DNA from: Ahaetulla prasina
Taxonomy: Eukaryota; Chordata; Lepidosauria; Squamata; Colubridae
Reading direction: 5' to 3'
DNA length: 64,000 bases
Assembly (NCBI RefSeq): GCF_028640845.1
Contig: NC_080546.1
Location: forward strand, 57,113,409-57,177,408
The position numbers and the translations under genes are program-made. The notes beneath the pieces were generated by a model. It ran no database searches. It was not told the origin of the DNA and saw nothing but the letters and a program-made list of their open reading frames with translations. Positions within the stretch are counted from its first letter, which is position 1. Each line of letters starts with the position of its first letter. Of this stretch, positions 25,601 through 37,600 are shown piece by piece.

Positions 25601-28600
25601 TAATATAATATAATATAATATAATATAATATAATATAATATAATATAATATAATATAATATAATATAATATAATATAATATAATATAATATAATATAATA
25701 TAATATAAATTCAAATTTAAAATAAAATTGGCACACTTTTATTTTGAGACTACTACAGATTCAATAATAATTGCTTTATTTTAGGGGGATGTCCAGATAG
25801 AAATTTGTTTTACTGAAATTCACTAAATGAGCTTTGTGTAAGTTTCACAGTATTATGTGAAATCATAATGCTCACAGCAACCACACAAGATCTTTCAATA
25901 TTCTTGTAGATTATCATTCCATCAATTTTGTTAACTTATTCCTAACAAAAGCTGCTAAATGACTATTTAGTATCGCACTGGAGACTATTCTTCCACTATG
26001 TTATTTATTATAGTTATCAAAATGGGGAAATATATTTCTTCCATTGTTTTTCTTTATGTGCTATATTTACTGGACTGTAATTTTGTTACATTGTTTTACA
26101 TATGCAAAAATATTTTCTATTAGAGAATCCATATCTTCAAGAATGGCTACTATGGAAACATGTAATGGCAATAGCAGGGAGCTACCAAGAATTGCCTATG
26201 AATGATTCCCTTAGCCATGACTATAGAAGATGCAAATATGGTAATGGAACTTTGGTGATAGAAACAACAGATGAAGACTGGGATCTGTATACAAGCACAA
26301 CTTATATTGAGCATACTGTTCTGATAATAATCTCTAGACTAAGATTACATTACTACATAAAATACAGTTGAACTGATCTGAATCTGTTGTTTAGGTAAGA
26401 GATCAAACATACCAAATCTCGAAGAAATTCCCATTTCTTAGCTCCCATGTTATAAAGCCCCACTCCACCATCCATAAAACAGCAGACAGCATGTCCAGGA
26501 GGAAGTGAAAATGCTTGATTCTGGGTTAGACTTGGAGATGGAACAGCCTCACTTGTAGATGATGTATGATGGTTTTTGGTAAGAGACTGTGAAAAAAATG
26601 CTGAATGAAAAGGTAAAATATTATTAGTATAATTTCCCTTCCTTCTCCATTCAATCTGCTGCTAACTATAGATAAAAAATATTCTTACATAATATATTAC
26701 AATATTTGCACAAAAATTATTATAGTTGGAGAGAACTGTTAAATCTGAGGCAGAAAAAAATAAGTCCCAGAATATTGAGAGTAGCCATTTAAGAACAGCT
26801 ATCAAAGAGATCAAAATTTGTGTAGTTATTGACACCCACAGCTATATCTACTTGGCATTTAAACACTTATTAATTATAATCAACTTGGTTCTATGTCAAC
26901 TTGCCAAGATATTTAGTAATTTAAAACTTTTTCCCTCCCAGTGTTTTTCTAAAGATTGATTCTGACAGAAATTGACCAACCGACTTGTCACCTAAGTCTG
27001 ACTTCACGAAGTAAGAATAATTGGTCCAAAGTCACCGACTAGTTTTCATCCAAAGAGGACTAGAATTTACATGATTATATAATAGAACTGGGATATGAAT
27101 CATTCAATCAGAAAATATGGTCTTAGCTCAGTGCAGAAACTAGAAATCCTCTGTAGCTGTTTAAATTAGTTACTCGATTCTGAATAATAACAAAGTATTT
27201 GTTATTCTTCCAGCTGATAAAATAGAAGTTTAGAGAAGTCTTTGCAGGAATGGCTAATATCAACCAAAGTCCATAAGATATCACACATCAAATTAACACT
27301 TGATCTATCAAATCACAGAGCATAGATTGAAGAGGACGGTTTTCAGAATAATTTTATATTTTTTACAAATAGTAAAAATATTATAATTTATGCTGTAATG
27401 ACAAAAGCTTTTGTCAAAAGATATTAACAATAGCAGGAAAAGTAATAAAAGTTACAATTTCAAAGGAATAATAATCAAGATATTAAATTATATTTGTTTA
27501 TTTATTGAGCATATGGCATATCATACTTGGAATAGCTATAATACTGTTATATGACCTGTTAACATAACCAGTGCTGGTAGGGCTAAGAATTACCCATATA
27601 ACTTCTTCTATACTTCTATAAGTAGTCAGACAGTTCTGGAAAGTTTACAATCCAGAAGATGAAACAGAAAGTGATGATACAATGTAGCAAGGGCATATAA
27701 AAGAAAAGAGGGAACTTTAAAAAAAAGAAACTACATCCTTTGATACAATTAGGGAAAGAATTCAAAGCAGTCAATAATGTCTCCCTTCCCTAAAACTATA
27801 AATATAGGGACAGATATATAGTATGTTGCATCAAGTATATCATATCTAACTATGGCAAGAAAATTGTGTAGTATTTGATATAACTCCCACTTGAGCTCTG
27901 CTATGCTGCCTTATGTGTGCTCCTGAGAGTAGGACAAATCTGTATGCCAAAAGTATATGTACCAGCAGATTTAGCTAAGACACAGAAGTTATCCCAGTAT
28001 TCAGGCTAAAGCAAGTAAGCACCTATATGGAACAGCAATAATATGGAAGATAATGGATTACTACTTAACCTACAATAGCCAAATGACCATTTTATACTGA
28101 GTGGGAGAAGACAAAACCATTCCTGTTTTACAAAGAAAATCACACAGATATAAGTTGTTAGAGATGCAGTGACAGTGACATACAGTAATGCCAGATGATG
28201 AAAGGCTGGATGGCACTCAACAAACTACTGAAAAAAGCAGAGATTTTTCAGAATACTAATGATGTTTGGGACTCATTCCTAGCTTTTCATTTCTAGCTTT
28301 TGGTGCTAATTTAGGTGCTGATGTTGCCATGCAGCAAAAGAAAATCTGAATCTGCAAATTCAAAATTACAGTGGGAATGTGATATAACTCAACACAGTGA
28401 GTTGATCAGATGCTTCTTCAAAAGAAATGCTGCATATACAACGTATAATTTTGCAGTGATTCCTTTGATTTTGTGGGGCAATTTACCAATGGCAGGAAGT
28501 CCTGTATTGTTCCATTGTCAAGCTCCTCAGAAATCTTCCCTCTCCTTCTTAAAGTGCCATTGTGGTTGTCCTTCCTAATTTACACTAGCCACAAAATAGC

Positions 28601-31600
28601 TGTATTTTCCCCATTGCTGTAAGCAGATGGTAAGGAAAGAAAGAGTTCAGGACAAGAGGAAGAATAGTAGCCAAAGTTTTGGTTTTTGATTATTAATTAA
28701 CTGGATGGAGTACTGCCTGATCAGGCAGCAGCAAAATGAGGGCACTTGGGTAGTTACAGTTCAAGTAACTGTGACAGTCTGCAGGGATAAAAATAGCCAC
28801 TGTATTGAAGGAACCCAAGACAACTAACCTAGAAAAGGTAAGATAGCCGAGAGATTGTTAAATGAAATATCCAGGAACCCAAAATGTCCTAGTTCCAGGT
28901 TGATAATCCCATAAATGTAATAGAGAGCAAGCAGAGGGCTATGGCATCACTCTGAAGGAGAATAATCCTTTTGAAGCATTACTAGAGGGAGGCAAAGAAA
29001 CTATCTTCTGCACTAAGCCTTCATTTCCAACAGACCTTTCCTAAAGAGTTATACAATTATTAAATATAAAATTATGACTTTAAGATAGCATGCAAATTGT
29101 TTTCACTCCATGTACAAAAGGGAGCTCCTGAAACAAAGAATTATTTCCAAAAAAATAAGTCTAGTACAGAGTGATTTGATTATTTTTATGCACTGAAATA
29201 CTACACCATGCCGCCCAGAGACACATGTTGAGAAGGAACCATAGAAATCAAATAAATCAAGAATAAATCAAGAGACCCAAATCTTTCGAAAACAGATTGC
29301 AGTGGTACTTCAGTACTTGTCTGCGATTCATTCCGGGAAGCACAACATGTACTAAAAACAATGACTACTGAGCAAACCATATGACTTATCACATGACCCT
29401 TTATTTCAGCCAGAAGGAGAAGTGAATCATAAAGTAGCTGACGTCAGCAAGTCCTATCTTGAACGTTGAGTATCAGAAGAAAGATCAGTACCAGGACAAT
29501 ATTATTGCTTCAAAATGTGTCAAGTACCAAGTTCAACAAATTTTGAAGCAGTCAAGCACTGAGGTACCACTGTACTTAGAATTGCAGCAATAAAAGTAAA
29601 TTCAAACCAGAAAAGATTTTTCAGTGCAGGAACCATAATTACCTTTTGGTTAATGATTGATCTCAAAGAAACTATTTTAAAAATATTTCTTAAAAAAATT
29701 GGAATTCCTGCACAAACGAAGAAGAAAATAAAAAAGAACAGATACTTACAGGCAAATGATGTAAAAAATACAGGGTTGGAGGGAGGGAAGAAGGTTGAAG
29801 AATGTATAATTACAAACACTGAGAATATTTTTTTATTTTTATTTATTTATTTTTGTCACAACAAATGACAAATTTTGTCACACAAAAATATGTAAGTATC
29901 ATACAGAAAGGTTATATAGTATATAAAGGTATAAGCATATATATATATATATATATATAGGAAGAAGAAAAGAAAAACAATAGGACAGGAACGGTAGGCA
30001 CGTTTGTACGCTTATGCACGGCCTTTATGGTCCTCTTAGGAATGGGGTGAGGTCAATAGTAGAAAGTTTTTGGTTAAAGCTTTTAGGATTATGAGAAGAG
30101 ACCACAGAGTCAGGTAAAGTATTCCCAGCACTGATGATTCTGTTACAGAAGTCATATTTTATGCAATCTAGATTAAAGCGGTTGACATTAAGTTTAAATC
30201 TATTGGTTGCTCTTGTATTATTGCAATTAAAGCTGAAGTAGTCTTTGACAGGAAGGACATTACAATAGATGATTCTATGAGTTAAACTTAGGTCTTGTCG
30301 AAGGCGACGGAGTTCCAAGTTTTCCAAGCCCAGGATTTTAAGTCTAGTGGGATAAAGTATTTTGTTTACAGAGGAATGGAGAACTCTTCTTGTAAAATAT
30401 TTCTGGACATGTTCAATTGTATTGATGTCAGAGATATGGTGAGGGTTTCAAACAGGTGAGCTGTATTCTAGAATTGGTCTAGCAAATGTTTTATATGCTC
30501 TGGTTAGTAGCGTAGTGTTTTTGGAAAAGAAGCTACGCAAGATTAGGTTTACAACTCTTAGAGCCTTTTTTGCTATGTATTTGCAGTGGGCTTTGGCACT
30601 TAGATCATTTGACATGAAAACTCCAAGGTCTTTAACGGGATGGGGGTCATCTGTAAGGTAATGTCCATCAAGGGTGTACTTAGTGTTTGGGTTCTTTTTT
30701 CTTATATGTAAGATTGAGCATTTGCTGGTTGAGATTTGGAGTTGCCAAGTTTTAGACCAAGCGGTTAGATGATCAAGGTCTTTTTGAATGATAGATGTAT
30801 TATCAGTGGTGTTAAATAGTTTGACATCGTCAGCAAAGAGAACACAATTACTTGAGATATGGTCACAAAGATCATTAATGTATAGTATGAAGAGTGTTGC
30901 TGTTGTGTCTTGCCCGCTCTCACCGCAGCCGGGGTCTGCTTATCTGCTTCCGAACGCTGAAGAATGTCCTCCCGGCCCCAGCCCTGGCTCCATGCCCAGA
31001 CAGGCTGAGGAGGGGGCATCTCCCGGCCCCAGCCCTGGCTCCATGCCCAGACAGGCTGAAGAAGAGCAAGTATCTCCAGCCCCCAGCTCTGGCTCCATGC
31101 CCAGGCAAACGGAGCAACTAGACCTCCCCTCCTCCACAGCATGTGAGCCTGAGGAAGGTCAATTACCAACAGCTGCCGATTGGAGTGACCCTCGCGTCAG
31201 AAGACTTGATAGGCGGAGGCAACAGAAGGAAGGGAGGGGCAGGCCTGGATAAATGCTGAGTCATGGAGCCACACCCCATGGCCTATATAAAGGATCTGCT
31301 TTCTGGCATTCTCTGAGTCAGGCAAAGTCTAAACATATCTTGCTGAAGTCACTTTCTGGTCTCCTGCCTGCCCTGATGACTTTGCTAGGACTTTGGCAGA
31401 GCTGCAGAGACACACCTGATTCGGATTTCCCTGACCCGGCCATCAGCGGAGGAGTGGGACACGATATCTTGCCTGACTCCTACACATCTACACCACAAGA
31501 TGGATCAGCAACAGCTGGCGCTGATTGTGCAGCAGCTACAAGCAGATAACCAGCAACTGCAACAGCAAGTCGCCCAGCTGACTGCTCAACTGGCTGCTGG

Positions 31601-34600
31601 GAATGCCCCAGCAGTCCAACCTCCTCCTCCTCCTCCTCCTCAGCGCCACAGCCCGGTACCGGTGCCGGAGAAGTTCTCAGGACGGATGGAGATGTTCCCG
31701 GCCTTCATGGCCCAGTGCCAGACCTACATGGCAATGCGGCCGGGGGACTTTCCAGATGACCGGGCCAGGGTGGCCTTCGTGATGAACCTGTTGTCTGGCC
31801 AGGCTGCGCAGTGGGCCACGCCTTTGGTGCTCAGGGACAGCCCCTTGCTGGCGGACTACCAGGGGTTCTGGGGACAACTGCGCCTAATGTATGAAGACCC
31901 CGTGTGGGCCCAGACGGCCGCCTGGCGCCTAGGAGAGATCCAACAAGGGCCCTGCCCCCTCCGGGAGTACATCGCTGAATTCCGGTTGCTGTGCCACGAT
32001 TCGGACTGGAACGACACGGCACTAGCGGACGCGTTCAAGAGGGGCCTTTCGGAAGAGCTCCAGGACGAGCTGGCTCGGGTGGAGAAGCCGCGGACCCTCG
32101 TTGACCTGGTGCCCCTCTGCCTGCGCCTCGACACCCGTCTCCAGCAACGCCCGTCCCGTCGCCGCCAGCAACCGTCAAAGACCGTCGCACTCCCTCGACC
32201 TGTGCTGCCCCCGCCCCATGCCGCCCCGCGCTTCGTGGCCGCCGCCGAGGAGCCCATGGAGTTAGGAGCGGCCAGGCCTCGCCTGACAGCCCAGGAGCGG
32301 AGCCGGAGGCGCCAAGGGGGGCTGTGCTTGTACTGTGGGGAGCCCGGCCATTTCACCGCCGCATGCCCCAGGAAGCGCGGCGGAGCACATGCGCCCGTCC
32401 CCGAATCCCAGCCTGGCCAGTCGGGAAACGGGGCAGGCCCGGCCTTGGGGAAACCTTAGGCCGGGCACGGACCAAGCCCCCGCCAGACATGGCCGACGTG
32501 GACCCCGGGCCCCCTCGGCACCTGATTTTGGACACCCGGGTGTGGGTGGGTGACCGGCCGGAGGGGATCCTGGTGCACGCGCTGGTGGATTTGGGGGCCA
32601 CCACAAACTTTATGGACCGGGCCTTCGTGGACCATTTTGGGTCCCCTTGGTACCGGTGGACCCTCCGATGAGCGTCAAGACCATCGACGGGAGGGCGCTG
32701 GTGGCCGGACCCATTAACTTCGCCATGCAGCCCTTGCGCCTCGCCATCGGGGACCACGAGGAGGCGATTCGCTTCTACGTGACGGCAAACCTCCACTTCC
32801 CGGTGATCCTCGGACTGGCCTGGCTGCGGACTCACGACCCTCAGGTGGCCTGGTCGCAGAACGCCATCTCGTTTCCCAGCCTGCAGTGTGTCGATCACAT
32901 CCGCCACACCTGCGCCGGCCAGGACGTCTTCACCCCAGCCGTCGCCGTGCCCCCTGAGCTGCAGGACTTCGCTGACGTCTTCAGCGAAAAGGAGGTGGAC
33001 TGCTTGCCCCCGCACCGGCCCTACGACTGCCCCGTGGACCTGCAACCCGGCGCCCCGCTGCCAACGGGATGCCTGTATTCCATGTCCGAGCCCGAGTTGG
33101 CCGCCCTCAGGGACATTCTGGACAAAAATCTGGTCGGAGGGTTCATCCGGCCTTCCAAGTCCCCTCTGTCGGCCCTGGTCCTCTTCGTGAAAAAGAAGAC
33201 GGGGGATTTGCGCCTGTGTTGCGACTACCGCCGGCTGAACGCCATCATGGTGCGGAATCGCTACCCCCTGCCGCTCATCCCAGAGCTGATGGACCGGCTG
33301 CGGGAGGCCTCCATCTTTACCAAGCTCGATCTCCGGGGGGCCTACAACCTGGTGCGGATGCGTGAAGGAGATGAGTGGAAGACGGCATTCGGCACCTGGT
33401 ACGGACATTATGAGTACACGGTCATGCCGTTCGGGCTGACCAACGCCCCCGCCGTCTTCCAACATTTTATGAATGATGTGTTCCGGGACATGTTGGATCG
33501 GTTCGTGGCGATCTACCCGAACGACATCCTGGTCTACTCCCGGTCCAGGGAAAGTCACCTCCAGCACCTCCGCCTAGTCCTGCAGCGCCTGCGGGAACAC
33601 CAGCTCTACGCCAAGCTGGAGAAGTGCTTTTTCCTCCGGCCGTCCATCGAGTTCCTCGGGCACATCCTCTCACCCGAGGGGATCGCCATGGACCCGCGCA
33701 AGGTGGAGGCCCTGAGCAGTTGGGAAGCCCCGCGTCGGGTGAAGGATGTCCAGCGGCTGCTGGGCTTCGCCAATTACTATCGGACCTTCATCCCGGGCTT
33801 CGCCACGCTGATGGCTCCGCTCACCCAGCTCCTCCAGAAGAAGGTCCCGTTCCGGTGGGGTTCCCCGCAGGAGGAAGCCTTCACGGCTCTCAAGAAGGCT
33901 TTCATCACGGAGCCCATCCTGCGACATCCCGACCCGCACCGGCCTTTTGTGGTGGAGACGGACGCCTCCAACGTCGCCCTCGGAGCAGTGCTGCTACAGG
34001 CCCCGGCGGATGGCGGCACTCTTTTTCCCTGCGCATACTACTCGCGGAAGCTCAACCCTTCCGAGCGCAACTATACCATCTGGGAAAAGGAGTTGCTGCC
34101 TATCAAGGCCGCGTTCGAGGCATGGCGGCACCACCTAGAGGGGGCCCGGCATCCGGTGGAGGTCCGAACGGACCATCGGAACCTCGAACATCTCATCACG
34201 GCTCGGAAGTTGAACCAGCGGCAGATCCGGTGGTCGCTGTTCTTTGCCCGGTTCAACTTCCGCGTCACCTATATCCCCAGCGGCCACAACCGGAGGGCGG
34301 ATGCCCTGTCCCGTAAGCCGGAGTACCTGAGCACCCAAGACCCTCTTCCTTCACGGACAGTACTGCCGGCGGAAGCCTTGGCCGCCGCCCGGGAACCGGT
34401 GGACTTACGGGCCCGGGTGCGAGAGGCGCAGTGCCAAGATGCCTGGTCTCAGCAACGGCGAGCGGAGGCGGGCCCCACGTCTCCGTGGACATTGGAAGAT
34501 GACGTACTCAAGTTCCGGGGGCGGTTGTATGTGCCCACGGGACCGCTCCGGTCCCTCGTCCTGGCCCAGTGCCACGACAACCCTGCCGCGGGCCATTTCA

Positions 34601-37600
34601 GGTTTTTCAAGACTCTCAACCTGGTGACGCGGACCTTCTGGTGGCCCCGGGGGCGGCATGATGTCCATGCCTATGTGACGTCTTGCGTGCTGTGCCGGCA
34701 AGCCTCCCGGTCTCCTCCAGCCCTTGCCGACTCCTGACAGACCCTGGGGGGCGATTTCCATGGACTTCCTGACGGACCTGTCGCCGTCCTTGGGGTTCAC
34801 CACCGTGCTGGTGGTGGTGGACATGCTCACCAAGATGGCACACTTCATCCCGTGCCGCAGGCTGCCCACCGCCGCCAAGACGGCCCGTCTCTTCTTGCAG
34901 CACGTCTTCCGCCTCCACGGTCTGCTGGACAGGGTGGTGTCGGACTGTGGGGCGCAGTTCACGGCTCGCTTTTGGAAGAGCCTGATGGCCGCATTGGAGG
35001 TACAGGTGTGCCTGGCGTCGGCGCACCATCCGGAGACCGACGGCGGGACGGAGAAGGTCATCGGCATCCTAGAACAGTACCTCCGGTGCTTCGTGAACCA
35101 GCAGCAGGACAACTGGGCCTATTACCTGTCCCTGGTGGAGTTCGCATTCAACAACTCCCAACACACCTCCACCCAAACCACCCCGTTCCTGGCCAACTTG
35201 GGGTACCATCCGCGGCTCTTCCCTCTGGCGCCCCCGGACTCCCCGGTTCCCGAGACACAGTCCTTTCTCTCCGAGTTGCACACGGTCCAGCAGATGGTGC
35301 GTCGGCAGCTGAATCGGGCGAAGGAGGACTGCAAGCGGGTCGCCGATCGTTCCCGACGGGCAACACCCCCACTGGTGGTCGGAGACCGCGTGTGGCTCTC
35401 CACAAAGCATCTCCCGTCCGACCGGCCGGCGAAGAAACTGGACCACCAGTTCATCGGTCCGTTCCCCGTTGAGGCGGTCATCAATCCGGTGGCCTACCGG
35501 CTGACCCTGCCGCGTTCCATGCGGATCCATCCCGTCTTCCACCGATCCTTGCTGGTCCCTGAGGCCCCGCCCTGTCCCCTCCGGTGCCTGGTGCCGCCTG
35601 TCGCTGTCGACGAGGACGGGGCGGAGGAGTACGAGGTGCACAGCATACGCGTCTCCCGCTGGCTGAAGGGGCGCTTCCAATACCTGGTTGCGTGGCAGGG
35701 GTACGGGACCGAGTTCACCTGGGTCGACGCCTCCAAGGTCCACGCCCCGGACCTGGTGCGGGCCTTCCACGAGCAGAACCCGGCCCGACCGCATCCCGAT
35801 CGTCAGCCCCGGGGGAAGGGCCCTGCGGTGAGGGATAGGTGAGGAAGGGAGGGGCAGGCCTGGATAAGTGCTGAGTCATGGAGCCACACCCCATGGCCTA
35901 TATAAAGGATCTGCTTTCTGGCATTCTCTGAGTCAGGCAAAGTCTAAACATATTTTGCTGAAGTCACTTTCTGGTCTCCTGCCTGCCCTGATGACTTTGC
36001 TAGGACTTTGGCAGAGCTGCAGAGGCACACCTGATTCGGATTTCCCTGACCCGGCCATCAGCGGAGGAATGGGACACGACAGTTGGTCCAAGGACGCTGC
36101 CTTGAGGAACGCCACTCTTGACAGGAACAGGATTTGATAGAGCATTGCCAATTTTGACCACTTGTTGTCTGTTAGACAGAAAAGCAGATATCTATTTGTG
36201 AAGGGGTCCTGAAATGCCACAGGATTTTAGTTTTAGGAGAAGTTTATCGTGTACTACTGAGTCAAAAGCTTTGCAGAAGTCTATGTAAATTGCATCTATT
36301 GTTTTGCCTTGATCAAGATTTGTAGTCCATATGTTTTTACAGTGGAGAAGTTGTAAGTTGCATGATAATTTTTTCCTGAAACCAAATTGTTTATTGGAGA
36401 GTAGGTTGTTTGCTTCTAAGTGTGAGGTAATGGATTGGTTGATGATTGATTCCATGACTTTGCAGGAGATGCAGCATAGAGAGATCGGTCTGTAATTTTC
36501 GACTAAGCTGGGGTCTCCTTTTTTGAAGATAGGGATGACTGTGGCCAGTGACCAAAGTTTGGGAAGGGAACTGGTAGTGAAAGCTTTATCAAAGATTATG
36601 CTTAGGGGTTCTGCTATATTAGTGGAAAGTTTTTTAAGAAGTAGGAACATAGTCCATCGGGTCCAATAGATAGCGATGGTTTTATGTTATGAAGAGCTTT
36701 TCCAACATTTTCTTCTGTGCAGTCTATATGAGTTAAGTCATCATATTCATTGCTGGTATGTTTGTGGAATGTCAGATATGTGTCATCGCTGTTAACAAAA
36801 ACTTAGCCAAAGAATATGTTGAAGAGGTTGGCTTTAACTGTTTCGTCATTGCATTCTTTGTTGTTAGAATCTTTTAGTGGTGGGATGGATCTTGTGTCTT
36901 TAAGTTTATTGTTAACAAAATTATAAAAGGCACGATTGGAATTTGTGCGCAGAAGGTCCTCTTCTTGTTTGGTGTGGTAATTTGTGCATTCAGTTTTTAT
37001 TTGATTGCATATATTTCTGTAGCGGTTTTTGAAATTTGCTACAAAGCCTTTTTTGTTTCTTTTCCAGAGGGATTTTTTTTTTGATTGAAGCTTTTTTATT
37101 GATATGGGTAGTTTGCTTTTCCTGATCATGGTTGTCATTTGTGGTACATATAGTTTAATGACTCTATTGATTTCAAGTAGGAAAACTCTATAGTGGTCTT
37201 CAGCAGTTATGCAGTTTGCAAACAGATTTTGCCAGTCCAGAAATGAAAGATCGTTGTTTATAAGGTCGTAGTTGGCTTTTTTGAAGTTGTAGATGGGGAT
37301 ACTATTGTTATGACGATTTGAGTATGGACGCATATTGAGACGAAAATCAATCATGCAGTGGTCACTGTTGGAAAAAGGTTCTTTAATTTGTAGTCCATAA
37401 ATTGAGTTTGGGTTGTTGCAGAAGATGAGATCAAGGCAGTTGTTGAGTCTTGTATTGTTAGTTACAAGTTGTTCAAGACCTAGGTTTGTAACAGCATTGT
37501 ATAGTGTAGTATGGATTGGATCAGTTGTACATTCATTAGTTATCCAGTTAATGAGAGGTAGATTTAGGTCGCCCAGGAAGATGAGAGGGTATGGGCAAGA

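Larger units (their letters stand above)
30901..36081 (+). mobile_element. Ty3/gypsy Sushi-type chromovirus LTR retrotransposon
   Basis: The order is 5' LTR, gag, protease, RT, RNase H, integrase, chromodomain, truncated 3' LTR. Its ends are TGTTGTGTC and GACACGACA, inverted copies with one mismatch. Five-base flanks GTTGC (30,896-30,900) and GTTGG (36,082-36,086) are a target duplication with one change. Its coding part is strikingly GC-rich compared with the AT-rich intron. Gag resembles the Sushi-ichi/PEG10/RTL group. It has at least two pol frameshifts and a changed RT active site, so it is inactive. It interrupts a CR1-like LINE inside a WDR17 intron, in antisense orientation to WDR17. 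Confidence 0.92.

Noticed and set aside
25494..25736. Minus-strand frame with repeated Tyr-Ile-Ile-Leu-Tyr
   Set aside because: It is the translation of the (AATAT)n microsatellite, not a gene.
26102..26371. Plus-strand frame of 89 codons near WDR17 coding exon 7
   Set aside because: No domain recognised, wrong strand for the gene, and no splice logic.
31467..31499. Primer-binding site of the gypsy element
   Set aside because: The bases after the 5' LTR (TCTTGCCTGACTCC) do not match a tRNA 3' end that I can name, so none is annotated.
32353..33567. Long minus-strand frame (404 codons) opposite gypsy pol
   Set aside because: It is an antisense shadow in GC-rich DNA; the plus strand encodes clear protease and RT motifs in the same place.
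33624..34316. Plus-strand 230-codon frame overlapping RT and RNase H
   Set aside because: Wrong frame of the pol gene; rich in Pro, Gly and Arg as expected for an out-of-frame reading of GC-rich DNA.
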